From Lachnospiraceae bacterium (lineage in GTDB: Bacteria; Bacillota; Clostridia; Lachnospirales; Lachnospiraceae): DNA of 9,168 bases. The notes beneath the pieces were generated by a model. The model was not told the origin of the DNA. It made no database searches and saw only the letters and a list, made by a program, of their open reading frames with translations. The stretch lies in the NCBI GenBank assembly GCA_017443685.1, contig JAFSYD010000332.1, positions 1-9,168 on the forward strand, read 5' to 3'. Below are positions 1 through 7,086 of this stretch, piece after piece (the stretch's first letter is position 1; each line of letters starts with the position of its first letter). The translations under genes were made by a program, and so were the position numbers.

Positions 1-436
<436 letters not shown>

Positions 437-859
437 TTACAGTGAAAGAACGATCTTTGCTTTCACGCTTTCCGGAAGATCGATCTCATCCTTCGAAATG
501 CATATAACGAAGCGGATATTGTACTTCTCCGAGATCACGTCGAGCTTCTCGATCGCCCGCGTTAAACCTTCCGAAGTATCAATATACCCGATTGTTAAGA
601 AACTGTCAAGACAAATCTCTTCGATGTCATAATTCTGAGAGATCGCACCGCTCAAAAATCCTAAAAACTCATCGGTCGTCTCGATCGTGTAGTCCGCCAT
701 ATTGATCAGACGGATCTTGTTGTTGAGCTCATGCATATGCTTCTGGCTTTTGTCGATATAAATGATATCGCCCTTCGCGTTCGCCAAATCCGCATGCGCC
801 CGCTCCAACAGCTTTTTTGTCTTGCCTTTTCCTTTGTCACCCGCAATAATCTCGACCAT
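437..859 (-). CDS. Small P-loop NTPase of unknown function (140 aa)
   Basis: I do not recognise a characterised family. The protein has a clear Walker A motif GDKGKGKT (residues 7-14) right after the first beta strand (VEIIAG). A plausible Walker B strand EICLDS has its Asp at residue 85. A later hydrophobic strand RFVICIS (116-122) resembles a sensor strand, and the protein ends in another strand, AKIVLSL. This pattern fits a minimal RecA/ASCE-like ATPase core with no added domain, no signal peptide and no membrane segment, so it is probably cytosolic. Proteins of this kind in Firmicutes are, to my recollection, sometimes labelled PilT-like, but nothing here supports a pilus role. The ATG at 859 is chosen over the in-frame ATG at 946 because AAGGAGG lies eight bases upstream and because the predicted promoter -10 (897-902) would fall inside the longer version. 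It is monocistronic by its own promoter and terminator. Confidence 0.85.
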   Translation of the reverse strand: MVEIIAGDKGKGKTKKLLERAHADLANAKGDIIYIDKSQKHMHELNNKIRLINMADYTIETTDEFLGFLSGAISQNYDIEEICLDSFLTIGYIDTSEGLTRAIEKLDVISEKYNIRFVICISKDEIDLPESVKAKIVLSL

Positions 860-867
860 GGTCTTAT

Positions 868-874
868 CCTCCTT
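868..874 (-). promoter_or_regulatory. Ribosome binding site that fixes the P-loop gene start
   Basis: Perfect AAGGAGG on the minus strand, eight bases before the ATG at 859. It argues against the upstream in-frame ATG at 946. Confidence 0.88.
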
Positions 875-896
875 CAAAAAACAACTGATACTAAAA

Positions 897-925
897 ATTA
901 TAAAAGATACCGGACAAAAATGCAA
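897..925 (-). promoter_or_regulatory. Sigma-A-type promoter of the P-loop gene
   Basis: Minus strand TTGCAT (920-925), a 17-base spacer, and a perfect TATAAT (897-902). Transcription should begin near 890, giving a leader of about 30 nt that carries the AAGGAGG site. It lies in the gap after the carboxypeptidase gene and indicates expression independent of the wall cluster. Confidence 0.75.
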
Positions 926-936
926 CGCATTTTCCG
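911..936. repeat. Inverted repeat overlapping the -35 of the P-loop gene
   Basis: Perfect 7-bp arms AAAATGC (917-923) and GCATTTT (927-933) around AAC, flanked by CGGA (911-914) and TCCG (933-936), which can extend the pairing imperfectly. It covers the -35 hexamer. It could be an operator, or part of the 3' end structure of the upstream transcript. Its function is not shown by sequence. Confidence 0.4.
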
Positions 937-978
937 TTTGATCCAAAACCTGTGTTTTTCATCCTGAAAAAAACCGTA

Positions 979-1962
979 TCAACCGGCAAACTTCGTCAGA
1001 AGCTCATCCATCAGATAGTACAGATTCTTCCGCGAATCTCCGTGGAAGACGATCGAAATGATATCGTCGCCCTTCTCGTTTTGGGAATAAAGCACCAGAC
1101 AGTAGCCTGCCTGCGTGGTGGTGCCTGTTTTCCCGCCGATGACCGTGATCCCTTCCGGCACCGGCTGCTTGCCGGTTAAGTACCGGTTCGTCGAATCCCA
1201 GGACAGCTGCACCGTTCCCGTGCCTTCGCGCGTCACGTTTGCCGTATAATTCAGTGTACCGATGATCTCGCGGAACTGCTCGTTTTTGATCGCCGCGTTA
1301 AAGATCAGATACATATCATATACGGTCGTATAATGGTCATCCCGATGGAGTCCGTTCGACGTCACAAAATGAAACTTCGTCGCGCCGAGGGCTGCCGCTT
1401 CTTTATTCATTAGGTCGGCAAACGCTTCCTCGCTCCCGCTGATCCCTTCCGCGATCGCAACCGCGGCGTCATTCCCGCTTACGAGCATCAGTCCGTACAA
1501 AAGCTCCCGCAGGGTGATCTTATCCCCCGGCTTTAACTTTGCGACCGCCGCGTCCTTATCCTGCTTGCAGGCATTCTCGCTCACCGTAAAGACCTCATCG
1601 AGATCCCCGTATTTTAACGCGATATAGCAGGTCAGGATCTTCGTTGTCGAAGCCGGATACATCTGGTCAAATACGCTTTGCGCATACGTCACCTGCTGTT
1701 TGGATACGTTAAATACGCCTGCACCGTACGCCACATGGGATGCCGCCTGATCGGTTCCGATATCGCTTCCGTCCGTAACGCAAAGATCCGAAGCATAGGT
1801 GATCGCCGCCGAAAGCGGACTGCTTTTCGTGATGCCAAGCTGGAAACTTGTCTCATACACCCGGTAAGCATTGGGATCGGGCACATCCGAGCATCCGGTC
1901 AAAGGCAGCATACATACACACATCAGGATCACGGCCAAAAGCCGCTTATTTATACATTTCAC
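979..1962 (-). CDS. Lipoprotein D-alanyl-D-alanine carboxypeptidase (peptidase S11)
   Basis: A low-molecular-weight penicillin-binding protein that removes the terminal D-Ala from peptidoglycan pentapeptides outside the membrane. All three active-site motifs are present and correctly ordered: SxxK as STTK (S105-K108, in YPASTTK), SGN (162-164), and KTG (278-280, in GGKTGTTTQAGYC). The N-terminus (Lys-rich start, hydrophobic run 8-20, lipobox LTGC with Cys24) predicts a lipid-anchored protein. At 327 aa it is shorter than DacA/PBP5 enzymes (roughly 380-440 aa). It ends soon after the catalytic domain, without the C-terminal beta domain and amphipathic anchor; the lipid anchor would replace the latter. 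The start is GTG, overlapping the upstream mgsA-like gene by 17 nt, with AGAGGAG 12 bases before it. No in-frame ATG with a better site exists. It is the last gene of the cluster. A DacF/DacB-like role is possible, but the exact orthology is not decidable. Confidence 0.92.
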   Translation of the reverse strand: MKCINKRLLAVILMCVCMLPLTGCSDVPDPNAYRVYETSFQLGITKSSPLSAAITYASDLCVTDGSDIGTDQAASHVAYGAGVFNVSKQQVTYAQSVFDQMYPASTTKILTCYIALKYGDLDEVFTVSENACKQDKDAAVAKLKPGDKITLRELLYGLMLVSGNDAAVAIAEGISGSEEAFADLMNKEAAALGATKFHFVTSNGLHRDDHYTTVYDMYLIFNAAIKNEQFREIIGTLNYTANVTREGTGTVQLSWDSTNRYLTGKQPVPEGITVIGGKTGTTTQAGYCLVLYSQNEKGDDIISIVFHGDSRKNLYYLMDELLTKFAG

Positions 1963-2341
1963 GCCAATCCAAATCTCCTCTGTCCAATGATATGATCAAA
2001 AGCTCCGCTGTCGCAAGGTTCGTTGCAAGCGGAATGTTATGTGCATCACACAGACGTACAATGCTGTTGACATCCGGCTCGTGTGATTTCTGTGTCACCG
2101 CATCACGCAAAAAGATCACCAGATCGATCTCGTTATGCTCGATCTGCGCCCCCAGCTGCTGCGTCCCTCCCAGATGTCCGGACAAGTATTTATGGACCGT
2201 AAGATCCGTTACCTCTTCGACAAGCCGTCCGGTTGTGCCTGTTGCAAAAATCTCGTGCTTGCTCAATATCCCCCGATAGGCAATGCAGAAGTTTTGCATC
2301 AGCTTCTTTTTCGCGTCATGCGCGACAAGTCCGATGTTCAT
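1946..2341 (-). CDS. mgsA: Methylglyoxal synthase family protein, catalytic Asp replaced
   Basis: The family converts dihydroxyacetone phosphate to methylglyoxal and phosphate, a bypass that relieves phosphate limitation. The 131-aa length and motifs fit: LVAHDAKKK (5-13), the phosphate-binding loop ATGTTG (33-38), SGHLGG (54-59), FLRD (77-80), HEPDV (87-91) and NIPLATN (102-108). These are close to the Bacillus subtilis protein. The residues aligned with E. coli His19, Asp91, His98 and Asp101 are kept. However, the position of the catalytic base Asp71 (GGDQQ in E. coli and B. subtilis) is Thr60, codon ACG at 2162-2164, and SGP is SGH. Activity is therefore uncertain. AAAGGGGG (2347-2354) lies five bases before the ATG. 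The 3' end overlaps the carboxypeptidase start by 17 nt, which suggests coupling. Location after rodA is a known clostridial arrangement. Confidence 0.88.
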   Translation of the reverse strand: MNIGLVAHDAKKKLMQNFCIAYRGILSKHEIFATGTTGRLVEEVTDLTVHKYLSGHLGGTQQLGAQIEHNEIDLVIFLRDAVTQKSHEPDVNSIVRLCDAHNIPLATNLATAELLIISLDRGDLDWREMYK

Positions 2342-2346
2342 AGTAT

Positions 2347-2354
2347 CCCCCTTT
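2347..2354 (-). promoter_or_regulatory. Ribosome binding site of the mgsA-like gene
   Basis: AAAGGGGG on the minus strand, five bases before the ATG at 2341. It is G-rich rather than AGGAGG, but well placed. Confidence 0.65.
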
Positions 2355-2375
2355 ACATTTTACGCAACGAAGCCA

Positions 2376-2389
2376 GGCGCATACGCGCC
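2376..2389 (-). repeat. GC-rich hairpin between rodA and the mgsA-like gene
   Basis: Perfect GGCGC-GTAT-GCGCC on the minus strand in the only sizeable gap (64 nt) of the cluster. A second outer pairing between ACGC and GCGT flanks it. No T-run follows, so it does not look like an intrinsic terminator. It could act as an mRNA stability or processing element that sets different levels for the downstream pair of genes. Confidence 0.45.
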
Positions 2390-2405
2390 AAAGCGTTACT
2401 TGCTG

Positions 2406-3530
2406 CTACTCGATATAGTGTGTATCGCTGTTATAGCGCTTCGCCTGTAACCCCACATTCAAAACGAAGCCCATCCCCGCGTAAAGCGTCACAAGTGATG
2501 TCAGTCCATAGCTGATAAACGGCAGCGGCAATCCGGTATTCGGCATCAGCCCCGTTACCACGCAGATATTGACAAAGCTCTGGAAGCCCACAAGCGATGC
2601 CATCCCGACACAGATCAGCTGCCCCGAAAGGTCTTTTGCCTTTTTCGCGATCAAAAGACATTCGACCGTGATCAACAATAATAATAACACAATCAGTACC
2701 GATCCGACAAACCCTAATTCTTCTCCTGCCACCGCAAATATGAAATCCGTCTGCGGCTCGGAGATATAATTGCCGTTTTTCACGGAATCCACGGCATTAT
2801 TGTAAAGTCCTTTGCCGAAAAGCTGTCCCGAACCGATCGCCATGATCGAATTCTGCTGCTGGTAGGCACTGGCCGGATATTCGTCCGGCTTCAGCCACGC
2901 TAAGATACGAAGCCCCTGGTATTCATCCAGGATCTGCTGTCCGTCCTGCATGATGAGGATCAAAAGGATTGCGATCGTCGGAATGGAAAGCCCTAAGACC
3001 CAGCCGACGATCTTCGCGGAAAGTCCCGCCGCAAACAGCATCGAAGCTATGATCATAAACGTAACGATCGTCGTCGAAAGATCCGGTTCCTTTACGATCA
3101 AAAGCAGCGGAAGCCCGGCCAGAACAGCGGTAAAAAACAGCTGCTTCGGATCATTGATGACCTCCTGGCGGTTCAAAAAAAACTTTGCGAAAAACAATAC
3201 CAGAAGCACCTTTGCCAGCTCCGAAGGCTGGAACCGGATCCCGATATCGATCCACCGCGTCGCCCCGCCGGTATCATCCCCGAAGAACAGCACCGCCAAA
3301 AGCAGGCCGATCACAAAGACGTAATACAGATAATGAAACTGCAGCACGAATTCATAATCGATCACGGATACGATGATCATAGCAATAAGTCCCAGCACCA
3401 TCCCGAGGATCTGCTTGCTCTGATAATCGGAGTTCGCACTGCCGATCACCAAAATGCCGATGATCGTCTCTGCGAATACCGCCAGCACCAGTATTAAGTT
3501 AAAATTCTTTAACGTATATTTTCTAAACAT
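2406..3530 (-). CDS. rodA: RodA, SEDS-family peptidoglycan glycosyltransferase
   Basis: Polymerises lipid II into glycan strands as the polymerase partner of PBP2 in the elongasome. The 374-aa protein is highly hydrophobic, with about ten membrane segments beginning at residue 12. Family signatures are ARW-type TRWIDIGIRFQPSE (91-104), KEPDLSTT (147-154), QNSIMAIGSGQLFGKG (226-241), the extracellular loop EPQTDFIFAVAGEELG (258-273) containing the Asp (D262) that is catalytically essential in SEDS proteins, and the C-terminal GLMPNTGLPLPFISYG (327-342). Assignment to RodA rather than FtsW or SpoVE rests on the mre/mrdA context and on the TDFIFAV loop. The ATG follows the minC stop codon with no gap (TAAATG on the minus strand) and has no strong ribosome site. 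Translation is therefore probably coupled to minC. The minD and minE genes usually found between minC and rodA are absent. Confidence 0.95.
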   Translation of the reverse strand: MFRKYTLKNFNLILVLAVFAETIIGILVIGSANSDYQSKQILGMVLGLIAMIIVSVIDYEFVLQFHYLYYVFVIGLLLAVLFFGDDTGGATRWIDIGIRFQPSELAKVLLVLFFAKFFLNRQEVINDPKQLFFTAVLAGLPLLLIVKEPDLSTTIVTFMIIASMLFAAGLSAKIVGWVLGLSIPTIAILLILIMQDGQQILDEYQGLRILAWLKPDEYPASAYQQQNSIMAIGSGQLFGKGLYNNAVDSVKNGNYISEPQTDFIFAVAGEELGFVGSVLIVLLLLLITVECLLIAKKAKDLSGQLICVGMASLVGFQSFVNICVVTGLMPNTGLPLPFISYGLTSLVTLYAGMGFVLNVGLQAKRYNSDTHYIE

Positions 3531-4217
3531 TTATGCATCCAGAAGCTGCTTTACAACACCCTTGGAAAGCGGCTCCATCAAAAGCGTATCATCCCATACG
3601 AACACCGCCTGCGGCTCGGTCGTCACGCGTCCGATACCGCCAAACAGCCCCTTCTTCCGCTTCATCGGACCGCTGATCCCGGCAATTGTGATCTCTTCGG
3701 TGTCAAAGAAATTCGCCGCAACATAGCAGCGCTTATCGCCGTTTTTGCCGGCTGTAATGCTGCCAAGCGCTTCGCCCATGACAAGTACGTTGCCGGCCGC
3801 CTCCACCTGTCCGCCGCGATTGACATCCCCTAAGATCACAATGCTCGAATCGCTCGTCACCACGCTTTTCTGGCGTACCGATCCGGGAATGATCTTCGCA
3901 TTGGTAAAGAAGTCCTCGAAATAGAACCGGTCCGTCATCTCAATCATCCGGGCGTCCTTTAATTCGTCCCCCGAGATCACGAGCTTGACCCTGATATCCG
4001 AATTCAGCTCGATCGCTTCGATCACGACCGCCGCCTCCTGTGCCGAAAGGTTCCGTCCTTCCAGCGCAAGGATCAGCTCGGCATTTTTGAAAAAATCTCT
4101 CGACTCCGCAAATTTCCCGCAAATATCCTCGATCAGCGTCTTAAAATCCACCGAAGGATCCAAAACGAGCGTCAGACCGTTAGCATTGCTTTTTATCACA
4201 ACCGTACTTTTTGCCAT
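3531..4217 (-). CDS. minC: Septum site-determining protein MinC, without neighbouring minD/minE
   Basis: MinC inhibits FtsZ assembly away from midcell and is normally recruited to the membrane by MinD. The 228-aa protein has both family domains. The N-terminal FtsZ-interacting domain (about 1-100) includes LALEGRNLSAQE (50-61). The C-terminal right-handed beta-helix domain (about 108-215) shows IVILGDVNRGGQVEAAGNVLVMGEA (126-150 region) and later GSITAGKNGDKRCYVAANFF. The MinD-binding RSGQ motif expected after the linker reads RQKS (115-118). The start at 4217 is chosen because AAAGGTG sits six bases upstream. The longer reading from 4277 would overlap mrdA by 47 nt and adds a basic stretch without homology. 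The gene lies 13 nt after mrdA and abuts rodA. MinC could act alone, with a distant MinD, or through another partner. Confidence 0.9.
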   Translation of the reverse strand: MAKSTVVIKSNANGLTLVLDPSVDFKTLIEDICGKFAESRDFFKNAELILALEGRNLSAQEAAVVIEAIELNSDIRVKLVISGDELKDARMIEMTDRFYFEDFFTNAKIIPGSVRQKSVVTSDSSIVILGDVNRGGQVEAAGNVLVMGEALGSITAGKNGDKRCYVAANFFDTEEITIAGISGPMKRKKGLFGGIGRVTTEPQAVFVWDDTLLMEPLSKGVVKQLLDA

Positions 4218-4223
4218 TCGTTT

Positions 4224-4230
4224 CACCTTT
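4224..4230 (-). promoter_or_regulatory. Ribosome binding site that fixes the minC start
   Basis: AAAGGTG on the minus strand, filling the 13-nt gap between the mrdA stop (4231) and the minC ATG (4217), with six bases of spacing. It favours the 228-aa MinC over the upstream in-frame ATG at 4277. Confidence 0.75.
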
Positions 4231-7086
4231 TTAATCCGTAACCGAACTGCTTCCGGATACCGCAAGCGCCCGGTCACTGTCTGCTAAGCGTAAGGATTCT
4301 TCATTGTCAAAATAACAGCCGATGATGTCCTTTGCCACCGCCGCCGCGTTATGTGAAGTATAGCCGTATGCGATCCTTGTTGCGATCGCGATCTTCGGAT
4401 TCTCATAGGGCGCATACCCGACAAACAGCGCGTGGTTCGGGTGTCGGTTGATCTGGGCCGTTCCCGTTTTGCCTGCGACATTGATCGGGAACGCATCGTA
4501 CTCATGCAGATCCTCCACAACCTCTCGCATCCCGTGATGGATCGATGCCCATTCCGCCGTGGACAGTACCTGCACCTGGTTTCTGAGCGTCGGCCCGTAA
4601 GTCTCTAAGGTATTGCCGTTCGCATCGGTCACGTGGTCTAAAAGCGAAAGGTTATACACCATGCCGTTCATCGTCACGGCGGTCACATATCTTGCAAGCG
4701 CGATCGTCGTGATATTGTTATCCGACTGTCCGATCGCCGCCATAACCGGATACTCCGTTGCAATATGCGAAGCATTCTCCTCGATCTCCACGCCGGTCTT
4801 CTCATCGAGTCCGAACATGGCTGCGTATTTTTGGATCTTTTCGATCCCTCGCGCATCGTTGTAACCGTTCTCCCCGCCGGATAAGCGCATGCCGACTTCA
4901 TAAAAATAGTAGTTGCACGAATGCCGGATCGCCTCGGCAAGATTAAGTGTCCCGTGAGAGCCGGGATAGATCCAGCACCGGGGATGGTTGGAGATCTTCT
5001 CATACATCCCCTTATCGGTGATCTCGGTCGAAATATCGATCTTCCGCTCCGATAACCCTGCCGTACCGACGCACATCTTAAAGGTGGATCCCGGCGCCGT
5101 CCGCTGCTGCGTCGCATTATTGTAAAGCGGGTTCGCAAGGTTCAAATTCAGCGCAGCATAATAGGACGAATCCGAAGCATTTGACAGACGGTTGCTGTCA
5201 TATCCCGGATAGGTCACACAGGCGAGCACCTCGCCCGTATGTACGTTCATAACAACCGAAGAACCCGAATACGGCTCCAGCGCCAGCTGTCCCGGCGTAA
5301 TCTTCAAGGTATGTACACAGTCCTTTAAAAAATCAAAGCAGGACATCGTTCCGTTCAAAAGACCGCTTCTCGTTTCATCGTCCTTTTCCAAAACTCCCTG
5401 ATCGAAAAGCACCGCGCAAAGCTGCGCGCCGGTGATCATATCCCGGTCGATCATGCTCTCATACAACAGACGGTTGAACGCAGCGTCAGTCTCTAAGGTT
5501 TCAAGGATGTAATCCACAATGCTGGCATACAGCTCATCCGTATCGACATACCGGGACTGTTCTGCAAAAGTCTTAATGTCCATCCATCCCTTGTCGATGG
5601 CGTACCGCAGATAATCATTGACCGCCAGCTCCTCGGACGTCCACTTTGCATACATTTCGTCTTCTTTATCGATCGCATCGTTTAAGAGCACCGAGCGGCT
5701 TTTTAACATCTTAACGATGTAAGTCGAATAATCCTGGTATACCTCATCAAGTTCATTGTATACCTTAGGCGTCGGATCGGAAAGCTGCTGCCGCAGCGTT
5801 TTAAGGACCTCTTTTTTGTGCGTGGTAAACGCAGCGAAGATCTCCTTTTCCACATCCGACGAATCGGGATCGTTCAAGGTATTGATATTGATGACACCGT
5901 TATTGATCAGGGCAAAATACACATCATAGATGGGAATGACAATATCCGACGACTCCGTCCCATCCTGTGCCTTAAAACTCCGCGTATTTACGATCTTCGA
6001 ATAAAGGATCCCGGCGATCTCCTTTTCCAGAAGACGGTAGGCGTTCACCTGCAGGTCTCTGTCGATCGACAGATACACATCTCCGCCCGATACGGGATCC
6101 GTTGCCTCCGTCGTCTCGATCAGATTGCCGACGCTGTCAACGTAAACCGTTTCCGAGCCTTTTATCCCCATCAGATATTTATTCATGTACTGCTCGATCC
6201 CGGCTTTACCGATCTTGTCCGTCAGGGAATAATTCTCCTTGTCCGCCGCGGAAAGCGCCTCGTATTCGTCCGTGGAAATCGTTCCGGTATAGCCGATCAC
6301 GTTCGCAAATGCATCCGAATCCGCGTAATGTCTGGTGGAACGTTCCTCAATATCCACCCCGATAAACCGGCTTCGGTTCTCGGCGATGTAAGCGACCGTT
6401 TCGTCGCAGACATCGCTTGCGATGGTTGTTCCGACGTATTTCTGGTAACTGTTCTGGCTCATACGGTAACGGGTCACGGCAATTTTAAACTGCATGGCCT
6501 TTTCGAATTCGTCGGAGATCCGGTACCGGTCATCGCTGCAAAGATACGCCATGATCTCATCCGCCGTGGCTTCCGCTTCGTTGATCCCTAACCTGGTATT
6601 ATAGGAAAGCTCGCTGATGCTTTTGTGTCCGAAAATGTCCGCACGGAAGCGCTGCAATTTCGTACCGCTGTCGACGAACTCGTAGATCCCCGTCGGCAAA
6701 AGACGGATGCCGAAATCCGTAATGACCGCATCGCCCCGCTTTTCGACGTTCGTGATGACCTCATAGAGCATCTCATTGAGTTTTAGGTTCTTTTCCCTGC
6801 CGCTCGTATAGGTACCGGTATCCTCGATCGTAACCGCGTACGCAAGCTCATCATAAGCTAAAAGGACGCCGTTTCGGTCATAGATGTTGCCGCGCGTAGC
6901 GGGAATTGTCTCCGTCTTTTCCACCTTCAGGTCATAATTGCTCTGATAATCCGCGCCCCGGACCAGCTGCAGAACAAAAAGCCGCCAGATCAAAAGTGCG
7001 GAAAATGCCACAAAGACCCAGAGGATCACATGTAAACGTGTTTTAAACAGCGTACTTTGTAATTTATCGAAAACCGAACTAAACAA
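4231..7086 (-). CDS. mrdA: PBP2 (class B penicillin-binding protein) with a large insertion
   Basis: D,D-transpeptidase that crosslinks the glycan strands made by RodA during elongation. It is anchored by one membrane helix (about 18-42). The pedestal domain follows, with ATRGNIYDRNGVLLAYD (63-79), IGYTGTI (264-270), GKAGIEQYMNKYLMG (293-307) and LSIDRDLQVNAY (339-350). The transpeptidase domain starts near SSVVMNVHTGEVLACVTYPGYD (609-630). Its catalytic motifs are STFK (S667-K670), SCN (723-725) and KTG (873-875). At 951 aa it is about 250-300 residues longer than usual PBP2. The excess is mostly at about 363-606, a charged, probably helical stretch between pedestal and catalytic domain. The start is TTG at 7084-7086, overlapping the mreD stop by 8 nt with only a weak AAGAG-like site. 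No better in-frame start exists before the membrane helix, so coupling to mreD is likely. Confidence 0.95.
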   Translation of the reverse strand: MFSSVFDKLQSTLFKTRLHVILWVFVAFSALLIWRLFVLQLVRGADYQSNYDLKVEKTETIPATRGNIYDRNGVLLAYDELAYAVTIEDTGTYTSGREKNLKLNEMLYEVITNVEKRGDAVITDFGIRLLPTGIYEFVDSGTKLQRFRADIFGHKSISELSYNTRLGINEAEATADEIMAYLCSDDRYRISDEFEKAMQFKIAVTRYRMSQNSYQKYVGTTIASDVCDETVAYIAENRSRFIGVDIEERSTRHYADSDAFANVIGYTGTISTDEYEALSAADKENYSLTDKIGKAGIEQYMNKYLMGIKGSETVYVDSVGNLIETTEATDPVSGGDVYLSIDRDLQVNAYRLLEKEIAGILYSKIVNTRSFKAQDGTESSDIVIPIYDVYFALINNGVININTLNDPDSSDVEKEIFAAFTTHKKEVLKTLRQQLSDPTPKVYNELDEVYQDYSTYIVKMLKSRSVLLNDAIDKEDEMYAKWTSEELAVNDYLRYAIDKGWMDIKTFAEQSRYVDTDELYASIVDYILETLETDAAFNRLLYESMIDRDMITGAQLCAVLFDQGVLEKDDETRSGLLNGTMSCFDFLKDCVHTLKITPGQLALEPYSGSSVVMNVHTGEVLACVTYPGYDSNRLSNASDSSYYAALNLNLANPLYNNATQQRTAPGSTFKMCVGTAGLSERKIDISTEITDKGMYEKISNHPRCWIYPGSHGTLNLAEAIRHSCNYYFYEVGMRLSGGENGYNDARGIEKIQKYAAMFGLDEKTGVEIEENASHIATEYPVMAAIGQSDNNITTIALARYVTAVTMNGMVYNLSLLDHVTDANGNTLETYGPTLRNQVQVLSTAEWASIHHGMREVVEDLHEYDAFPINVAGKTGTAQINRHPNHALFVGYAPYENPKIAIATRIAYGYTSHNAAAVAKDIIGCYFDNEESLRLADSDRALAVSGSSSVTD

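Noticed and set aside
860..946. N-terminal extension of the P-loop protein by 29 residues from an upstream ATG
   Set aside because: The predicted promoter -10 would lie inside it, a perfect AAGGAGG favours the ATG at 859, and the extension lacks homology to a P-loop strand.
962..990. Intrinsic terminator right after the carboxypeptidase stop
   Set aside because: A run of seven T follows on the minus strand, but the preceding stem (CCG...CGG) is only three or four pairs. Too weak to call, although the operon must end somewhere near here.
2342..2405. Promoter in front of the mgsA-like gene (TAAAAT as -10)
   Set aside because: No acceptable -35 hexamer at 16-18 bases; the best candidate is 23 bases away.
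1848..2515. Overlapping plus-strand frames opposite the carboxypeptidase, mgsA-like and rodA genes
   Set aside because: They cross the boundaries of well-supported minus-strand genes and show no domain or start signal.
4218..4277. N-terminal extension of MinC by 20 residues
   Set aside because: It overlaps mrdA and is basic without MinC similarity, while AAAGGTG directly precedes the ATG at 4217.
5818..6591. Long open frame of 257 codons on the plus strand
   Set aside because: It lies entirely opposite mrdA, whose translation is clearly real. It has no recognisable motif or ribosome site, and its Arg/Ile/Asp-rich composition is typical of an antisense shadow.
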